Shown: positions 50,924 to 60,532, counted from the stretch's first letter. The stretch is DNA of 64,000 nucleotides from G965198795 sp965198795 (GCA_965198795.1 OZ240674.1:1674001-1738000), one strand, 5' to 3'. The notes: generated from the sequence alone by a model not told the origin. A program made the numbers and translations.

Positions 50924-52249
50924 CTAGGCGCGGACCGAGTAGACTTCGACCTCGTTGACTTTCCCCTTGACCGCGATGTTGCCCAGCCGCTCGAAACGGT
51001 AATCCCGCCCGGACGCCCGCCGGCTCTCATCGGTGCACATGATCCTGGTGCCGTATTTTTTGTTCAGCTGCTCGAGCCGGGCGGCGATATTCACATCGTC
51101 GCCATGCACGGTAAGGGTCAGGCGTTCTTGTGATCCGATGGCGCCAATGATGATTTCACCAGTGTTGACTCCGCACCGCGTCACCAGTTTGATTTTGCGC
51201 TCGCCCAGGAAGGTTCGCGTGTCGCAAATCTCTTGAATTTTGACCGCGGTTCCGAGCGCCGCCGCCGCGTGGTCCTCAATGGGGGTCATGGCGTTATAGG
51301 TGATCAGCATGGCGTCGCCCTGGAATTGGTTCACCACGCCGCCCTGGGCCTCAATGGCCTTGCTCATGGCGTCGAAATATTCGTTCAACAGTTTGGCGAG
51401 ATCGTTTGGCGTCAGCCGCTCGGAGAGGGTGGTGAAGCCCTCCAGATCGGTGAACATGACGGTGGCGACCTTGCTCTCCCCGTCGCCGGGCTTGACGCCG
51501 GTTTCCGAGGATGTGATGACGTCGGCGACTTCCTTGGAAACGAATTTGGACAGATCTTGCGCGGCCGTTGAGTCCTGTATGGAACGATGCATCATGCGTT
51601 GTCCCCGGTACGCCGCGATCAACAGCAAGGCGGTCACGAGCAGTATGGAGACAATCTTGTCCACCTCGGCGCCGATAAGAACGGAATTTGACGTCATGTA
51701 GGTAATGTAATCGCGGGTAACCATTGTTTTGCCAGCTTCCGACATGACCACTAACAGAACAAGCAGGGACCAGCCGGCGGCGGCGGTCAAACCGGCCAGC
51801 AGGATAAAGCCGGGCTCCAGCCGCAGAGCGCGGAGCGCGATGAAAATGAAGACGTAAATCAGCGTCGGCGTCTTCAGATAAAAGGATGGCGGCTGTTCAT
51901 ATTGGATATGGAAGCTCCAAATCAGAACCATCAGAAGGGTCATATCCAGGAACACGGATGACATCAGGAACCATTTGGGCAATTCCGACTTGTAGGCCAG
52001 AAAGAGCCGCACGAGCGTGAAACAGAAATAGACGCCCAAAGCCCAGGGCACGGGGTTGAAAGTGCTGTCCGCGGCCGTTTTCGGCGCGATCGCGTATAAC
52101 AGTCCGAACAAAAGCACGAGGCATAATTGAACCCAGCTGATCAGGCGCTCGCTTTGAATCTGCTGGGTTTTTATGCGCACGGACACGCGTTCGGGCAGAG
52201 AGCCGGACGGTTTTTCACCCAGTACGAAATTCGAAAGAGAAGTCAGCAT
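50924..52249 (-). CDS. Membrane-anchored class III adenylate/guanylate cyclase
   Basis: A 441-aa protein with six predicted membrane helices in the first 245 residues (LISWVQLCLVLLFGLLYAIA, WFLMSSVFLDMTLLMVLIW, FILLAGLTAAAGWSLLVLLV among them), then a cyclase domain. The metal aspartates are in MFTDLEGFTTL and FQGDAML; the transition-state Asn and Arg are in VNIAARLE. The purine-recognition position, Lys in adenylyl cyclases, is Gln here (NQFQGD), so nucleotide preference is unclear. The start is uncertain: ATG at 52249 is used, with ATG 52288 and TTG 52327 upstream in frame. It converges on the HAD pseudogene and shares direction with the GntR operon. Confidence 0.85.
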   Translation of the reverse strand: MLTSLSNFVLGEKPSGSLPERVSVRIKTQQIQSERLISWVQLCLVLLFGLLYAIAPKTAADSTFNPVPWALGVYFCFTLVRLFLAYKSELPKWFLMSSVFLDMTLLMVLIWSFHIQYEQPPSFYLKTPTLIYVFIFIALRALRLEPGFILLAGLTAAAGWSLLVLLVVMSEAGKTMVTRDYITYMTSNSVLIGAEVDKIVSILLVTALLLIAAYRGQRMMHRSIQDSTAAQDLSKFVSKEVADVITSSETGVKPGDGESKVATVMFTDLEGFTTLSERLTPNDLAKLLNEYFDAMSKAIEAQGGVVNQFQGDAMLITYNAMTPIEDHAAAALGTAVKIQEICDTRTFLGERKIKLVTRCGVNTGEIIIGAIGSQERLTLTVHGDDVNIAARLEQLNKKYGTRIMCTDESRRASGRDYRFERLGNIAVKGKVNEVEVYSVRA

Positions 52250-52328
52250 AAAAGATTCACACCCGTCCACCGATGGCTGTTCAAGCATGTTCGCGTGCTT
52301 GCTATTGTGGGTTTGCACAGGCGACAAT

Positions 52329-52372
52329 CAAGTGTCTTCACGCAGTTTTGCAAGTGTCTTCACGCAGTTTTT
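52329..52372. repeat. Short tandem duplication between cyclase and GntR genes
   Basis: CAAGTGTCTTCACGCAGTTTT occurs twice in succession with one base between, just upstream of the cyclase gene and at the 3' edge of the GntR gene. A replication-slippage product; it may displace promoter elements of the cyclase. Confidence 0.8.
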
Positions 52373-53057
52373 AAGGTGCGCCGGAAGCTTTCGCGATGGC
52401 GTCCAACACGGTTTGACGCTTGTTTTCCAGATGCCGTTTCAAGACATGTCCCAGCCGGACGCTATCGCGTTGTTCAAGGGCGTCGAGCATTTCCTCATGA
52501 TCAGCCATGGCTTGATCCCAACGGTCCCGGGTCATATCGGCGCGGTAGCGGGCATGGCGTATTCGCGCCGCCAGTCCTTCGTACGTCGTGATCAAAAGGC
52601 TGTTTCCGCTGGCGGCCAGGATCTTTTCGTGGATTTGCTGGTTCAGCCGGAAATAGGGCGCCAGTTCGCCTTTCGCATGGTGCAGGGCCATCTGATAATG
52701 CAGGGCGCGAATTTCCACGAACTCCGTGTCCGTCAGGCGAAGGCACGCGAGTTCGCCCGCCAGAGCCTCCAAGGAGCCCATAACGGGGAACATCTCGTCC
52801 ACGGCTTGCGCCGTCATGGCGGCGACGCGCGCGCCCCGGTTGGGCAACAGTTCGATGAGACCCTCCGCCGCCAACATTTTGAGCGCCTCGCGCAGCGGCG
52901 TGCGCGAAATGCCGAGCGCCGCCGTCAAGCGTTTCTCGGGCACTTTCTGGCCAGGTTCGAGGTCTCCCGCATGAACCATTTCGCGCAACCGCTCGACCGC
53001 CGTGTCGTGCAGCGGCCGCCGGGGAATGGCCGGCGGCTCGATAGGCGCGTCGTCCAT
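52371..53057 (-). CDS. GntR-family (FCD) transcriptional regulator
   Basis: A 228-aa regulator. The N-terminal winged helix has LHDTAVERLREMVHAGDLEPG and SRTPLREALKMLAAEGLIEL; the C-terminal FCD domain is all-helical with conserved acidic and histidine residues (FRLNQQIHEKILAASGN and DHEEMLDALEQRD). FCD regulators often sense hydroxy or dicarboxylic acids. It follows the D-2-hydroxyacid dehydrogenase gene, with AGAGGG placed between that stop and two adjacent ATGs (53060 and 53057; the second has better spacing). Likely autoregulates that operon. Confidence 0.9.
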   Translation of the reverse strand: MDDAPIEPPAIPRRPLHDTAVERLREMVHAGDLEPGQKVPEKRLTAALGISRTPLREALKMLAAEGLIELLPNRGARVAAMTAQAVDEMFPVMGSLEALAGELACLRLTDTEFVEIRALHYQMALHHAKGELAPYFRLNQQIHEKILAASGNSLLITTYEGLAARIRHARYRADMTRDRWDQAMADHEEMLDALEQRDSVRLGHVLKRHLENKRQTVLDAIAKASGAP

Positions 53058-53067
53058 CATGCCCTCT

Positions 53068-56055
53068 TCAAGCCAACGCATCCGCCAACACGCGGGCGGC
53101 GTGTTTCGCGCGCCGCTTGGCGCCGTCCTCGATTTGATGGCGGCAGCTCGTCCCGTCCGCGATAATCAGCGTGTCCCGGCCCGCGCCGCGAACGGCGGGC
53201 AACAGGGACAACTCGCCCATACGCATGGAGATATCGGCGGTTTCCCCTTGATAGCCGAAGGCGCCCGCCATGCCGCAACAGCCACCGTCAATGGTTTCCA
53301 CATCCAGCTCCGGCACCAGGGAGAGCGCCTTTTCCACCGCGCCCATGGCTGCGAAGGCTTTTTGGTGACAGTGCCCGTGCAGCAGCGCTTTCTTCCACCG
53401 CAGCGGTTTCAGGCCGAGCCTCAGCTTGCCGGCGTCAATTTCATGGGCGATGAATTCCTCGAACAGGACAGCGCGATTCGCGATGGTTTTCGCGCCGCCG
53501 CCCGGCAGCAATCGCGGGAACTCGTCTTTCAGCGAGAACAGGCAGCTTGGCTCAAGTCCGATGATTGGGAGGCCGGCCGCCGCGTGTGGCAGCACAGCCT
53601 CGATAAAGCGGCTGGCCTCCTCACGGGCCTCGTCGATCAGCCCCGCCGCGAGGAACGTCCGGCCGCAGCAGAGGGGGCGGCCCCGAGCGTGCGGGCTCGC
53701 GTGGATGATCCGGTAATCCGCCGCGCTCAAAACCTTCACGGCCGCTTCCATGTTCTCCGGTTCGAAATAACGGTTGAAGGTGTCCGAGAACAGCACGGCC
53801 GCGCGGCCTGGCGGACCCGGCGCGGGACCGCAGGCGCCGGACGGCGCCTCAAAAGGCTTGGCGGCCCATTTGGGCAGGGGACGTCCGGCGTGGAACCCGG
53901 CGGCCGCCTCGGACAGTTTCGCCATGCCGGGGATGGCGTCGCGCAGGTTCAATAAGCCGCCCAATCTGGAGGCGGCGGGCGCATAGCGTGGCAGGTAGGC
54001 GACCAACCGGTCGAACAGGCGCAGGCCGTTCTTCTTGTTGTACTGATAGAGAAACTCGGTCTTCATCTTGGTCATATCGACGCCGGTCGGGCACTCGCGC
54101 TTACAGCCCTTGCAGCCGACACAGAGTTTCATGGCCTCGCGCATTTCCTCGGATGTGAACGCGCCCGCGCCCAATTGGCCGGACAGCGCCAGGCGAAGGG
54201 TGTTCGCGCGCCCGCGAACCACGTGCTGTTCATCGCCCGTCACCCGGTAGCTGGGACACATCACGCCCGCGTCGCGCTTTCGGCAGGCTCCGTTGTTGTT
54301 GCACATCTCGACGGCGCCGGCGAGGCCGTTCCACTCGGACCAGTCAAAGCCTGTTTCCGGCGCGTCCGTTCTGTAGCCCGGTTTGAAACGGAACAGCGAG
54401 CGGTCGTCCATGGCGGTCGGCTCGACGATCTTGCCGGGATTCATGACGCCTTTGGGATCAAAGGCCTCCTTCACCTCCTTGAAGTTCCTAACCATCCGCC
54501 CGCCGAACATGGCTTCGTGGAATTCGGAGCGGACCAGTCCGTCGCCGTGTTCGCCTGAATGGGAGCCCTTGTATTCGCGCACAATCTCGAAGGCTTCCTC
54601 GGCGATGGCCCGCATCCGCTTGGCGCCGGCTTCCTCCTTCAGGTTCACAACAGGCCGCACATGGAGCGTGCCCACCGACGCATGGGCGTACCAGGTGCCG
54701 TTGGCGCCGTGCTTGCGGAATATCTGGGTCAAGCGGCCGGTGAAGTCGGCGAGGTCTTCCAGGCGCACCGCGCAATCTTCGATGAAGCTGATGGGTTTGC
54801 CGTCTCCCTTCATGGACATCATGATGTTCAGACCGGACTTGCGCACTTCCCAAATCGCTTTCTGGAAGGCGGGGTCGACCGCTTCCACAACTCCGCCGGG
54901 GAAGCCAAGTTCGGCCATCAAGTCCGCCAGCCGCTTCAGTTTGTCCTTTTGCTCGTCCAGATCTTCCCCAGCGAATTCGACCAGCAGCAGGGCCTCCGGC
55001 TCGCCCTTGACGAATTTATCGACGGCGGCGCGGAAGACCGGAATGTCCCGGCTGAGTTCGATCATCGTCCGGTCGACGAGTTCCACCGCCGCCGGTCCCA
55101 GTTTGACCAGATGCTGGGTTGCGTCCATGCATTGGTGAAAGGCCGGGAAGTGACAGACGCCCAGAACTTTCCTCGTGTGGATCGGCTGGAGGTCCAGTTG
55201 GATGCGTTTGGAAAAGGCCAGCGTGCCTTCCGAACCCACAAGCAGGTGCGCCAGATTCGGGTGCGGACGCGGACGGTTGACGGTGGCTTTCGCCCAGTCG
55301 CCTCTGGGCGCGCCGCCGGGCATGAGCGCGTCCACGTTGTAGCCGCCCACCCGGCGCATGACGTCGGGGAAGGTCTCACGGATATGATTGGCCTCGCGGC
55401 GGCCCAGGCCCAGCAGCTTTTCGACCAAGGCGCGTTGATCGCCGGAGAGTTCCGCCACGGGTTCGCCGCCGGGCACCTCGCCGAACCGCATGGCCCCGCC
55501 ATCGGCCAAAAGGCCGTCGATGGCGCGCACGTTATCGCGCATGGTGCCGTATACGATGGAGCGGGATCCACAGGAATTGTTCCCGGTCATGCCGCCGATG
55601 GTGGCGCGCGAGGAGGTCGAGACGTCGACCGGAAACCAGAGGCCATGCGGCTTCAGATAAGCGTTCAGATGATCCAGCACCAGGCCGGGCTCGACCCAGA
55701 CCGTGCGCGCGCCGGGATCGAACTCCAGCACTTTGTTGACGTGCTTGGAAAGGTCCAGGATGATCGCCTCGCCGACGGTCTGGCCGCATTGAGAGGTTCC
55801 GCCGCCGCGCGGTAGAATGGGAACGCCGGCTTCCGCCGCGATTTCGATAGTTGTTTCAACGTCCGGGATGTCCTGGGGCACGACCACGCCGACGGGCTCG
55901 ATCTGATAGACGGACGCGTCTGTGGAATAGCGGCCGCGGGTAAAGGCGTCGAACATCACGTCTCCCTTCAGCGCTTTTTTCAGCCGCGCGGCGAGGGCCG
56001 TGTCCCCTTTTTTATGACGGCCGACGTAGCGGCTGGCGGGCTGAACGGAGGTCAT
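53068..56055 (-). CDS. FAD/4Fe-4S D-2-hydroxyacid dehydrogenase (D-lactate/D-2-hydroxyglutarate type)
   Basis: A 995-aa fusion of an FAD-linked oxidase and an iron-sulfur/CCG domain protein, like YdiJ. The PCMH FAD-binding part has ILPRGGGTSQCGQTVG and SRATIGGMTGNNSCGSRSIV; the C-terminal oxidase part has GSHSGEHGDGLVRSEF. Ferredoxin cysteines are in CVGCKGCKRECPTG, and CCG-type motifs appear as PLCCGRTF and DGGCCGMAG. It oxidises a D-2-hydroxy acid and feeds quinone. The ATG at 56055 is chosen; the frame extends to 56163 into a low-GC promoter region. Co-transcribed with the GntR gene. Confidence 0.92.
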   Translation of the reverse strand: MTSVQPASRYVGRHKKGDTALAARLKKALKGDVMFDAFTRGRYSTDASVYQIEPVGVVVPQDIPDVETTIEIAAEAGVPILPRGGGTSQCGQTVGEAIILDLSKHVNKVLEFDPGARTVWVEPGLVLDHLNAYLKPHGLWFPVDVSTSSRATIGGMTGNNSCGSRSIVYGTMRDNVRAIDGLLADGGAMRFGEVPGGEPVAELSGDQRALVEKLLGLGRREANHIRETFPDVMRRVGGYNVDALMPGGAPRGDWAKATVNRPRPHPNLAHLLVGSEGTLAFSKRIQLDLQPIHTRKVLGVCHFPAFHQCMDATQHLVKLGPAAVELVDRTMIELSRDIPVFRAAVDKFVKGEPEALLLVEFAGEDLDEQKDKLKRLADLMAELGFPGGVVEAVDPAFQKAIWEVRKSGLNIMMSMKGDGKPISFIEDCAVRLEDLADFTGRLTQIFRKHGANGTWYAHASVGTLHVRPVVNLKEEAGAKRMRAIAEEAFEIVREYKGSHSGEHGDGLVRSEFHEAMFGGRMVRNFKEVKEAFDPKGVMNPGKIVEPTAMDDRSLFRFKPGYRTDAPETGFDWSEWNGLAGAVEMCNNNGACRKRDAGVMCPSYRVTGDEQHVVRGRANTLRLALSGQLGAGAFTSEEMREAMKLCVGCKGCKRECPTGVDMTKMKTEFLYQYNKKNGLRLFDRLVAYLPRYAPAASRLGGLLNLRDAIPGMAKLSEAAAGFHAGRPLPKWAAKPFEAPSGACGPAPGPPGRAAVLFSDTFNRYFEPENMEAAVKVLSAADYRIIHASPHARGRPLCCGRTFLAAGLIDEAREEASRFIEAVLPHAAAGLPIIGLEPSCLFSLKDEFPRLLPGGGAKTIANRAVLFEEFIAHEIDAGKLRLGLKPLRWKKALLHGHCHQKAFAAMGAVEKALSLVPELDVETIDGGCCGMAGAFGYQGETADISMRMGELSLLPAVRGAGRDTLIIADGTSCRHQIEDGAKRRAKHAARVLADALA

Positions 56056-56095
56056 GGCGGGGGCTCCCGTGTTCAAGGACCGGGACCGTATCAAA

Positions 56096-56105
56096 TTGCA
56101 TGCAA
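56096..56105. promoter_or_regulatory. Candidate GntR operator TTGCATGCAA
   Basis: A perfect 10-bp palindrome inside an AT-rich stretch, 41 bp upstream of the dehydrogenase start. Position and TTG-N4-CAA style fit an operator for the FCD regulator encoded in the same operon. The rest of the 310-bp gap to the next gene includes a CTCCGGCG/CGCCGGAG hairpin at 56202-56220 with no T run and no other recognisable element. Confidence 0.4.
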
Positions 56106-56365
56106 AATTCAAATTCTTTCTAAATACCCCATGAATTCGTCCTTGAGAGCGGATAAATAGCATACATAACGCTGCGGCCGACGTTTCTCGCGAATCCCGG
56201 GCTCCGGCGGCGCGCCGGAGCGGCTATTGGCGTCATGGCGTGGACGGCGCCGCTCGCGCCGGAGTAATCCGCGAGGGCCGCGCCTGTCATGTCACGGACG
56301 ATTTCGGCGAGGAATCATCCCGCTTTCTTGGAAAGACGCGCGCCCGGGTTTACAGCCATTAACCC

Positions 56366-59300
56366 TTAACCGGCGTATTTTCTGACGGTGTTCGCACCGG
56401 CGTCCGGCGTTGGGTCTTCAGCGCCGCATTCGTGACCTCTCAGTATGTTTAGAGCCGTTTGCAGTTCGCCGATATTGGACAGGCGTTGTTGCTCGGTCAT
56501 GCGCATGAGATCAATCCAAAGCCGCAGCCCCTGAACATCTTTCCGGATATAGCGCGACGCCGGGTTCCAGTTTTCCAGCACCCCGCGCACCGAATAGGGT
56601 TTGACCCTGCCTTTGATGCCTTTTACGTGGATGGGTTTGAGAGGAGCGGCGTCAATTTCATCCCGGACGTGGGAATAGGTTTCGTAGGAAATCGTTACTC
56701 CGTCCACGTCACAGATCGACTCGAGCCGCGCGGCCAGATTCACTTCGCCCCCTATGATTGTATAATCGATCCGTTGCTCGCTTCCGAAGTTCCCGACGTT
56801 GCAATAGCCCGTGTTGACGCCGCAACGGATATGAAACGGGAGCAGATATCCCATATCCGCCCATTTCGCCCGCAAATCGACCATCCGGCGTTGCATCGCG
56901 ACCGCCATATTGACGGCCGCGAGCGCGTCTTGTTTCACCCCCTTGGTTTCGGGATCGCCGAAAAAGACAATGATTGCGTCGCCGACGTACTTGTCGATGG
57001 TGCCGCCATGTTCCAGGGCGATCTCGGTCATCTTGGTGAGGTAATCATTGAGCAGGAAGGTCATGTCTTCCGGCTCCATTTCCTCCGTCGTGGCGGTGAA
57101 GTTTTTGATGTCCGAGAAAAAGACGGTGAGTTTCTTTCGCTCTGTCCGAACCTGGACGTCCGCCGCGCCGGCGAAAATCGCTTCGTAAATTTGCGGCGAG
57201 AGATAACGGGACAACTTGTTCGACAGATTTTCCAACTGCCGGCGTTGGGCGGCAAGGGCGTCCTCGGCCTTTCTTCGGATGGTGATGTCGTTGAAGACGC
57301 AAACGATGCCGCCATCCGTCGTCGGTTGACGAAAGCCCTCGACGATCGTCTTCCCCAGGATAACGTCTTCCACGCGGGTTATGGATCCGTCGCGGTAACT
57401 TTTCAACCGCTCGGCGACATATGGTTCCGGATCGCCCGGACCGTACTCCCCGCGAATGGCGCGAATCCTGAGAATATCCTCCAAGGGCATGCCGACGCAC
57501 ACTTCCGGCAATTTATAAAGCTCCGCGAACTTGCGGTTGAAGACCCGGATTTTCAGATCCTTGTCGACCATGAACATCGCGCCCGACATGTTCTCCATGG
57601 CCGCGGTGAGCTGAGCTTCCTTCTCCGCCAGGACCTCCTCCTGAGCCCGGCGTTCGCTGATGTCACGCACGGCGGCGGCGACCAGCATTCCGTCCGCGTT
57701 CTCAATGGGACTTAGGCTGATCTCGACGGGAATTAAATCGCCCGATTTTTTGCGGGCCGTCAGGCGGGTGTCCGCCGCCATGACGCGGGGCGCCGACGCC
57801 GCCACAAAGCTGCCGCGATAGGCGGTGTGTTTCCTCCTCATGTCATCTGGAATAAGCTCTTCGACTTGCTTGCCGAGCAGGTCCTTGCGGTCATAGCCAA
57901 ACAGAATCTCGGCTTGCCGGTTGATCTGAACGATTCGCCCTTCCGAATTGACGATGATGGTGGCGTCGGGCGCCGACTCGAGAAGCGAGCGAAACCATTC
58001 CTCGCGCTCCTTCAGCCGTGTTTCCGCGTTGCGGCGTTCCGCGATCTCGGTTTGAAGTTTCCTGTTTGACACTAAAATGACGCTCAAAATCGTAAGGAAC
58101 ACGACCGAGGCGGCGGTGGCGTATTGTATGACGGCGGTGTAATCGACGCCTTGGCCGAGGAGGATGGCGAGGTTGGTTTGGCGCAGTCTCGCGTGTTCTT
58201 CCTGCGTGAACGAGTCCAGCACCTTGTTCAGCATCGACGTCAACTCGGGCCAGTCCTTGCGCACGCCCATCGCTTGAGCGTCGTTGGCGTAGACCGTCGG
58301 CGCCGCCACCTTGACGTTCGAGAAACCATACCGCTCAATGTGGTAACCGCCGGAGCCGAGGTTGCCCACATAGGCGTCGGCGTCTCCTGACGAGACGGCT
58401 TCAATGGCGTCAAGGGTGTTGGGCGTCGTCATCAACTTGATATCGGGGTGATCGCGGCTCAGAAGCCGTTGCATGATGAAGCCGTCCTCCACCGCGACCG
58501 TTTTGCCGTGAAGGTCCTCCAGTTCAGTGATCAGAGGCCCTTCCGCCGGTCCAAAGATGGCCATAGGAAAGGAGAGATAATCATTGGTGATGGAGAACAT
58601 TTCCTCGCGTTCCGGGCTACGCGCGATGGTGGGCAAAATATCGACTCCCCTGGATTGAGCGACGTTGTTGAACCCCTGAGACCAGGTCGCGGGAACGGCT
58701 TCGGCCTCAAGCCCCAGATGATGGAGCGCCTCCACGACATAATCGTACGCAAGACCCTTCGGCTCGCCGTCTTCCATGAAGTGGAAGGGAGGCCATTGGT
58801 CGATGTGGACGCGGACAGGTTTTTCACTGTGAGCAATCAGCCAGGCGCGTTCGTCGGGGCTGAGGCGAACGCCGACGATCCCCTCCTCTCCGATCCATTC
58901 ATGGGCCAGTTCCATCCGCTGGTCCAGGGATATGCTGGCGACGGCTTTATCCAGAATGTCGCGCAAAATTAATTTGTCGAGCGGCGTTCCGATGGCCAGG
59001 GCCGCGTCCCGTTCAATCACTCTCGACGGCGCGTGCAGCGCGCCCAGGGCGTCCGGATGATCTTTGATGAGTCTGCGGGAGACAGCCAAATTGCCGAGAT
59101 AGGCGTTCGCCTCGCCCCTGGCGACGGCCTTCAGGGACTCCAGGGTGTCGGGATATTCCCGCAATTCGATCGATGGGAAGGCGGCTTTCAAAAACCCGGC
59201 TGTTCCAAACCCTTCCTCAATGGCGACGGACAAACCTTTCAGGCCGTTCAACGTGCGGTATTCGGGCGCGCCGGCCACGGTGACGGCGCCATAGGGAATT

Positions 59301-60397
59301 TCCAGATACGGCCGGGTGAACCGGTAAGAACCAAACCGGCGCTTCACGGGCGTGATATTCAGCAAGCCGTCCAGTTCTCCGGTTTTCGTCCGCCGCAACA
59401 GATCCGCCCATTGACCGGGTTCGATCCTGATCCGTCCATCCAGGCGCCTGTTCAACAGATCGACAAAGGCCGGCGACATGCCCGTTGGGTGTCCGTCCGC
59501 ATCCAGATAACTGATGGGCGGCTGGCCGGAAAGCATCCCGATGGTGATAACCGGATTGTTTTTCAGCCACTCCTTCTCCAATTCCGTAAATCGTATTTTC
59601 GCCGATGGCCGCGCCCTGGCGGGCGGGACGTCCGCGAACCAGGTGTCCTTGATCGCGGACAGCTCGGCCAGCGTGATCAGGCTAAGACCCCAGTCCACCA
59701 TCGCCAGAAGGTCCAGCTCGCCCTTGCGAACGGCGGCGTGGAGGCTGTTGTACAAAAAATCTTCTGGAATCTCGGCGATCTTGCTCTGCACGCTGTTCCG
59801 GCGGGCTTGGTGAGAGATGGTGGCGGCCTCGCCGGCGGCTGCGGCCACTTCTCCCCGCGCGAGCGCGAGCAGCATGTCCTCGTGACGCGTGAACTCCCGA
59901 ACCCTGATTTCCGGATAATGCGAAGCCAGACGCCGCGCCTGATTGGATCCTTTTATCGCGCCCACCGCGCGTCCCCTCAGGTCATTGACGCCGTCCGGGA
60001 CGCCGCGGGCCCACCAGACGAAAACACGGCTCGTTAAATCCATTATGGCGCTGGAAAAATCGAACAGTTCCGCGCGCCGCTGATTTATAATCATGCCGCC
60101 ATGAATATCGGCCCGGCCATCCTCTAAAAATTCTAGTGTTTGTTCCCAGGTTCCGGATACGAACGTGACGTCCACGCCGGTCTTTTCGGACCAGGTTCTC
60201 CAGATATCGACAACGGCGCCTTCGGGATTGCCGACGAAGTCCACGCCGTACAAGGGATTAAGGTTGGATGGAACCGCGATCCGGACGCTGGTTCTTTCCT
60301 GGGCGTGGGCGGCCGGATGATGAACGCCCGCGCAGAGAAGGCAGATAAACGCGGAGAGCATTATGGCGTTCAGCCTTGATATGATAAGGGTTTCCAT
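56366..60397 (-). CDS. Receptor adenylyl cyclase with three tandem periplasmic solute-binding domains and two PAS domains
   Basis: A 1343-aa protein. Signal peptide 1-32; three SBP_bac_3-like periplasmic domains at about 38-255 (VRIAVPSNLNPLYG), 282-505 (VITIGMLSGQPPISYLDADG) and 526-748 (VRVHIDQWPPFHFMEDGEPK); one membrane helix 754-777; PAS at about 797-915 and 925-1040; class III cyclase 1085-1270. Metal aspartates are D1096 (FSDIKNF) and D1140 (YVGDAII); Lys1136 at the purine position favours ATP; Asn/Arg lie in VNLAARLE. The ATG at 60397 has an ideal GGAGG site. The input half resembles BvgS-type kinases, but the output is a cyclase. It probably converts binding of small solutes, perhaps amino acids, into cAMP. 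Confidence 0.92.
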   Translation of the reverse strand: METLIISRLNAIMLSAFICLLCAGVHHPAAHAQERTSVRIAVPSNLNPLYGVDFVGNPEGAVVDIWRTWSEKTGVDVTFVSGTWEQTLEFLEDGRADIHGGMIINQRRAELFDFSSAIMDLTSRVFVWWARGVPDGVNDLRGRAVGAIKGSNQARRLASHYPEIRVREFTRHEDMLLALARGEVAAAAGEAATISHQARRNSVQSKIAEIPEDFLYNSLHAAVRKGELDLLAMVDWGLSLITLAELSAIKDTWFADVPPARARPSAKIRFTELEKEWLKNNPVITIGMLSGQPPISYLDADGHPTGMSPAFVDLLNRRLDGRIRIEPGQWADLLRRTKTGELDGLLNITPVKRRFGSYRFTRPYLEIPYGAVTVAGAPEYRTLNGLKGLSVAIEEGFGTAGFLKAAFPSIELREYPDTLESLKAVARGEANAYLGNLAVSRRLIKDHPDALGALHAPSRVIERDAALAIGTPLDKLILRDILDKAVASISLDQRMELAHEWIGEEGIVGVRLSPDERAWLIAHSEKPVRVHIDQWPPFHFMEDGEPKGLAYDYVVEALHHLGLEAEAVPATWSQGFNNVAQSRGVDILPTIARSPEREEMFSITNDYLSFPMAIFGPAEGPLITELEDLHGKTVAVEDGFIMQRLLSRDHPDIKLMTTPNTLDAIEAVSSGDADAYVGNLGSGGYHIERYGFSNVKVAAPTVYANDAQAMGVRKDWPELTSMLNKVLDSFTQEEHARLRQTNLAILLGQGVDYTAVIQYATAASVVFLTILSVILVSNRKLQTEIAERRNAETRLKEREEWFRSLLESAPDATIIVNSEGRIVQINRQAEILFGYDRKDLLGKQVEELIPDDMRRKHTAYRGSFVAASAPRVMAADTRLTARKKSGDLIPVEISLSPIENADGMLVAAAVRDISERRAQEEVLAEKEAQLTAAMENMSGAMFMVDKDLKIRVFNRKFAELYKLPEVCVGMPLEDILRIRAIRGEYGPGDPEPYVAERLKSYRDGSITRVEDVILGKTIVEGFRQPTTDGGIVCVFNDITIRRKAEDALAAQRRQLENLSNKLSRYLSPQIYEAIFAGAADVQVRTERKKLTVFFSDIKNFTATTEEMEPEDMTFLLNDYLTKMTEIALEHGGTIDKYVGDAIIVFFGDPETKGVKQDALAAVNMAVAMQRRMVDLRAKWADMGYLLPFHIRCGVNTGYCNVGNFGSEQRIDYTIIGGEVNLAARLESICDVDGVTISYETYSHVRDEIDAAPLKPIHVKGIKGRVKPYSVRGVLENWNPASRYIRKDVQGLRLWIDLMRMTEQQRLSNIGELQTALNILRGHECGAEDPTPDAGANTVRKYAG

Positions 60398-60421
60398 AAC
60401 GCCTCCTGCCGTTATCCACAC

Positions 60422-60532
60422 GCGTTCAGCGGGTAATTAAATACTACTATTATATTATAAGTTACACAAATAACGCCATCCTCAATTTGACCTTGCGCGG
60501 ATGGCGGGAACAGAAGGAGGAGACCGAAGAAA
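60422..60532. promoter_or_regulatory. AT-rich divergent promoter region
   Basis: A notably AT-rich stretch for this genome (60431-60475, runs such as TACTACTATTATATTATAA) separates the receptor cyclase from the CoA-transferase gene. It probably holds both promoters; I could not assign -35/-10 boxes with confidence. Confidence 0.4.

Noticed and set aside
54559..57715. Antisense frames of about 418 codons opposite the dehydrogenase and the receptor cyclase
   Set aside because: Shadows of the coding strand; no family features and no ribosome-binding sites.
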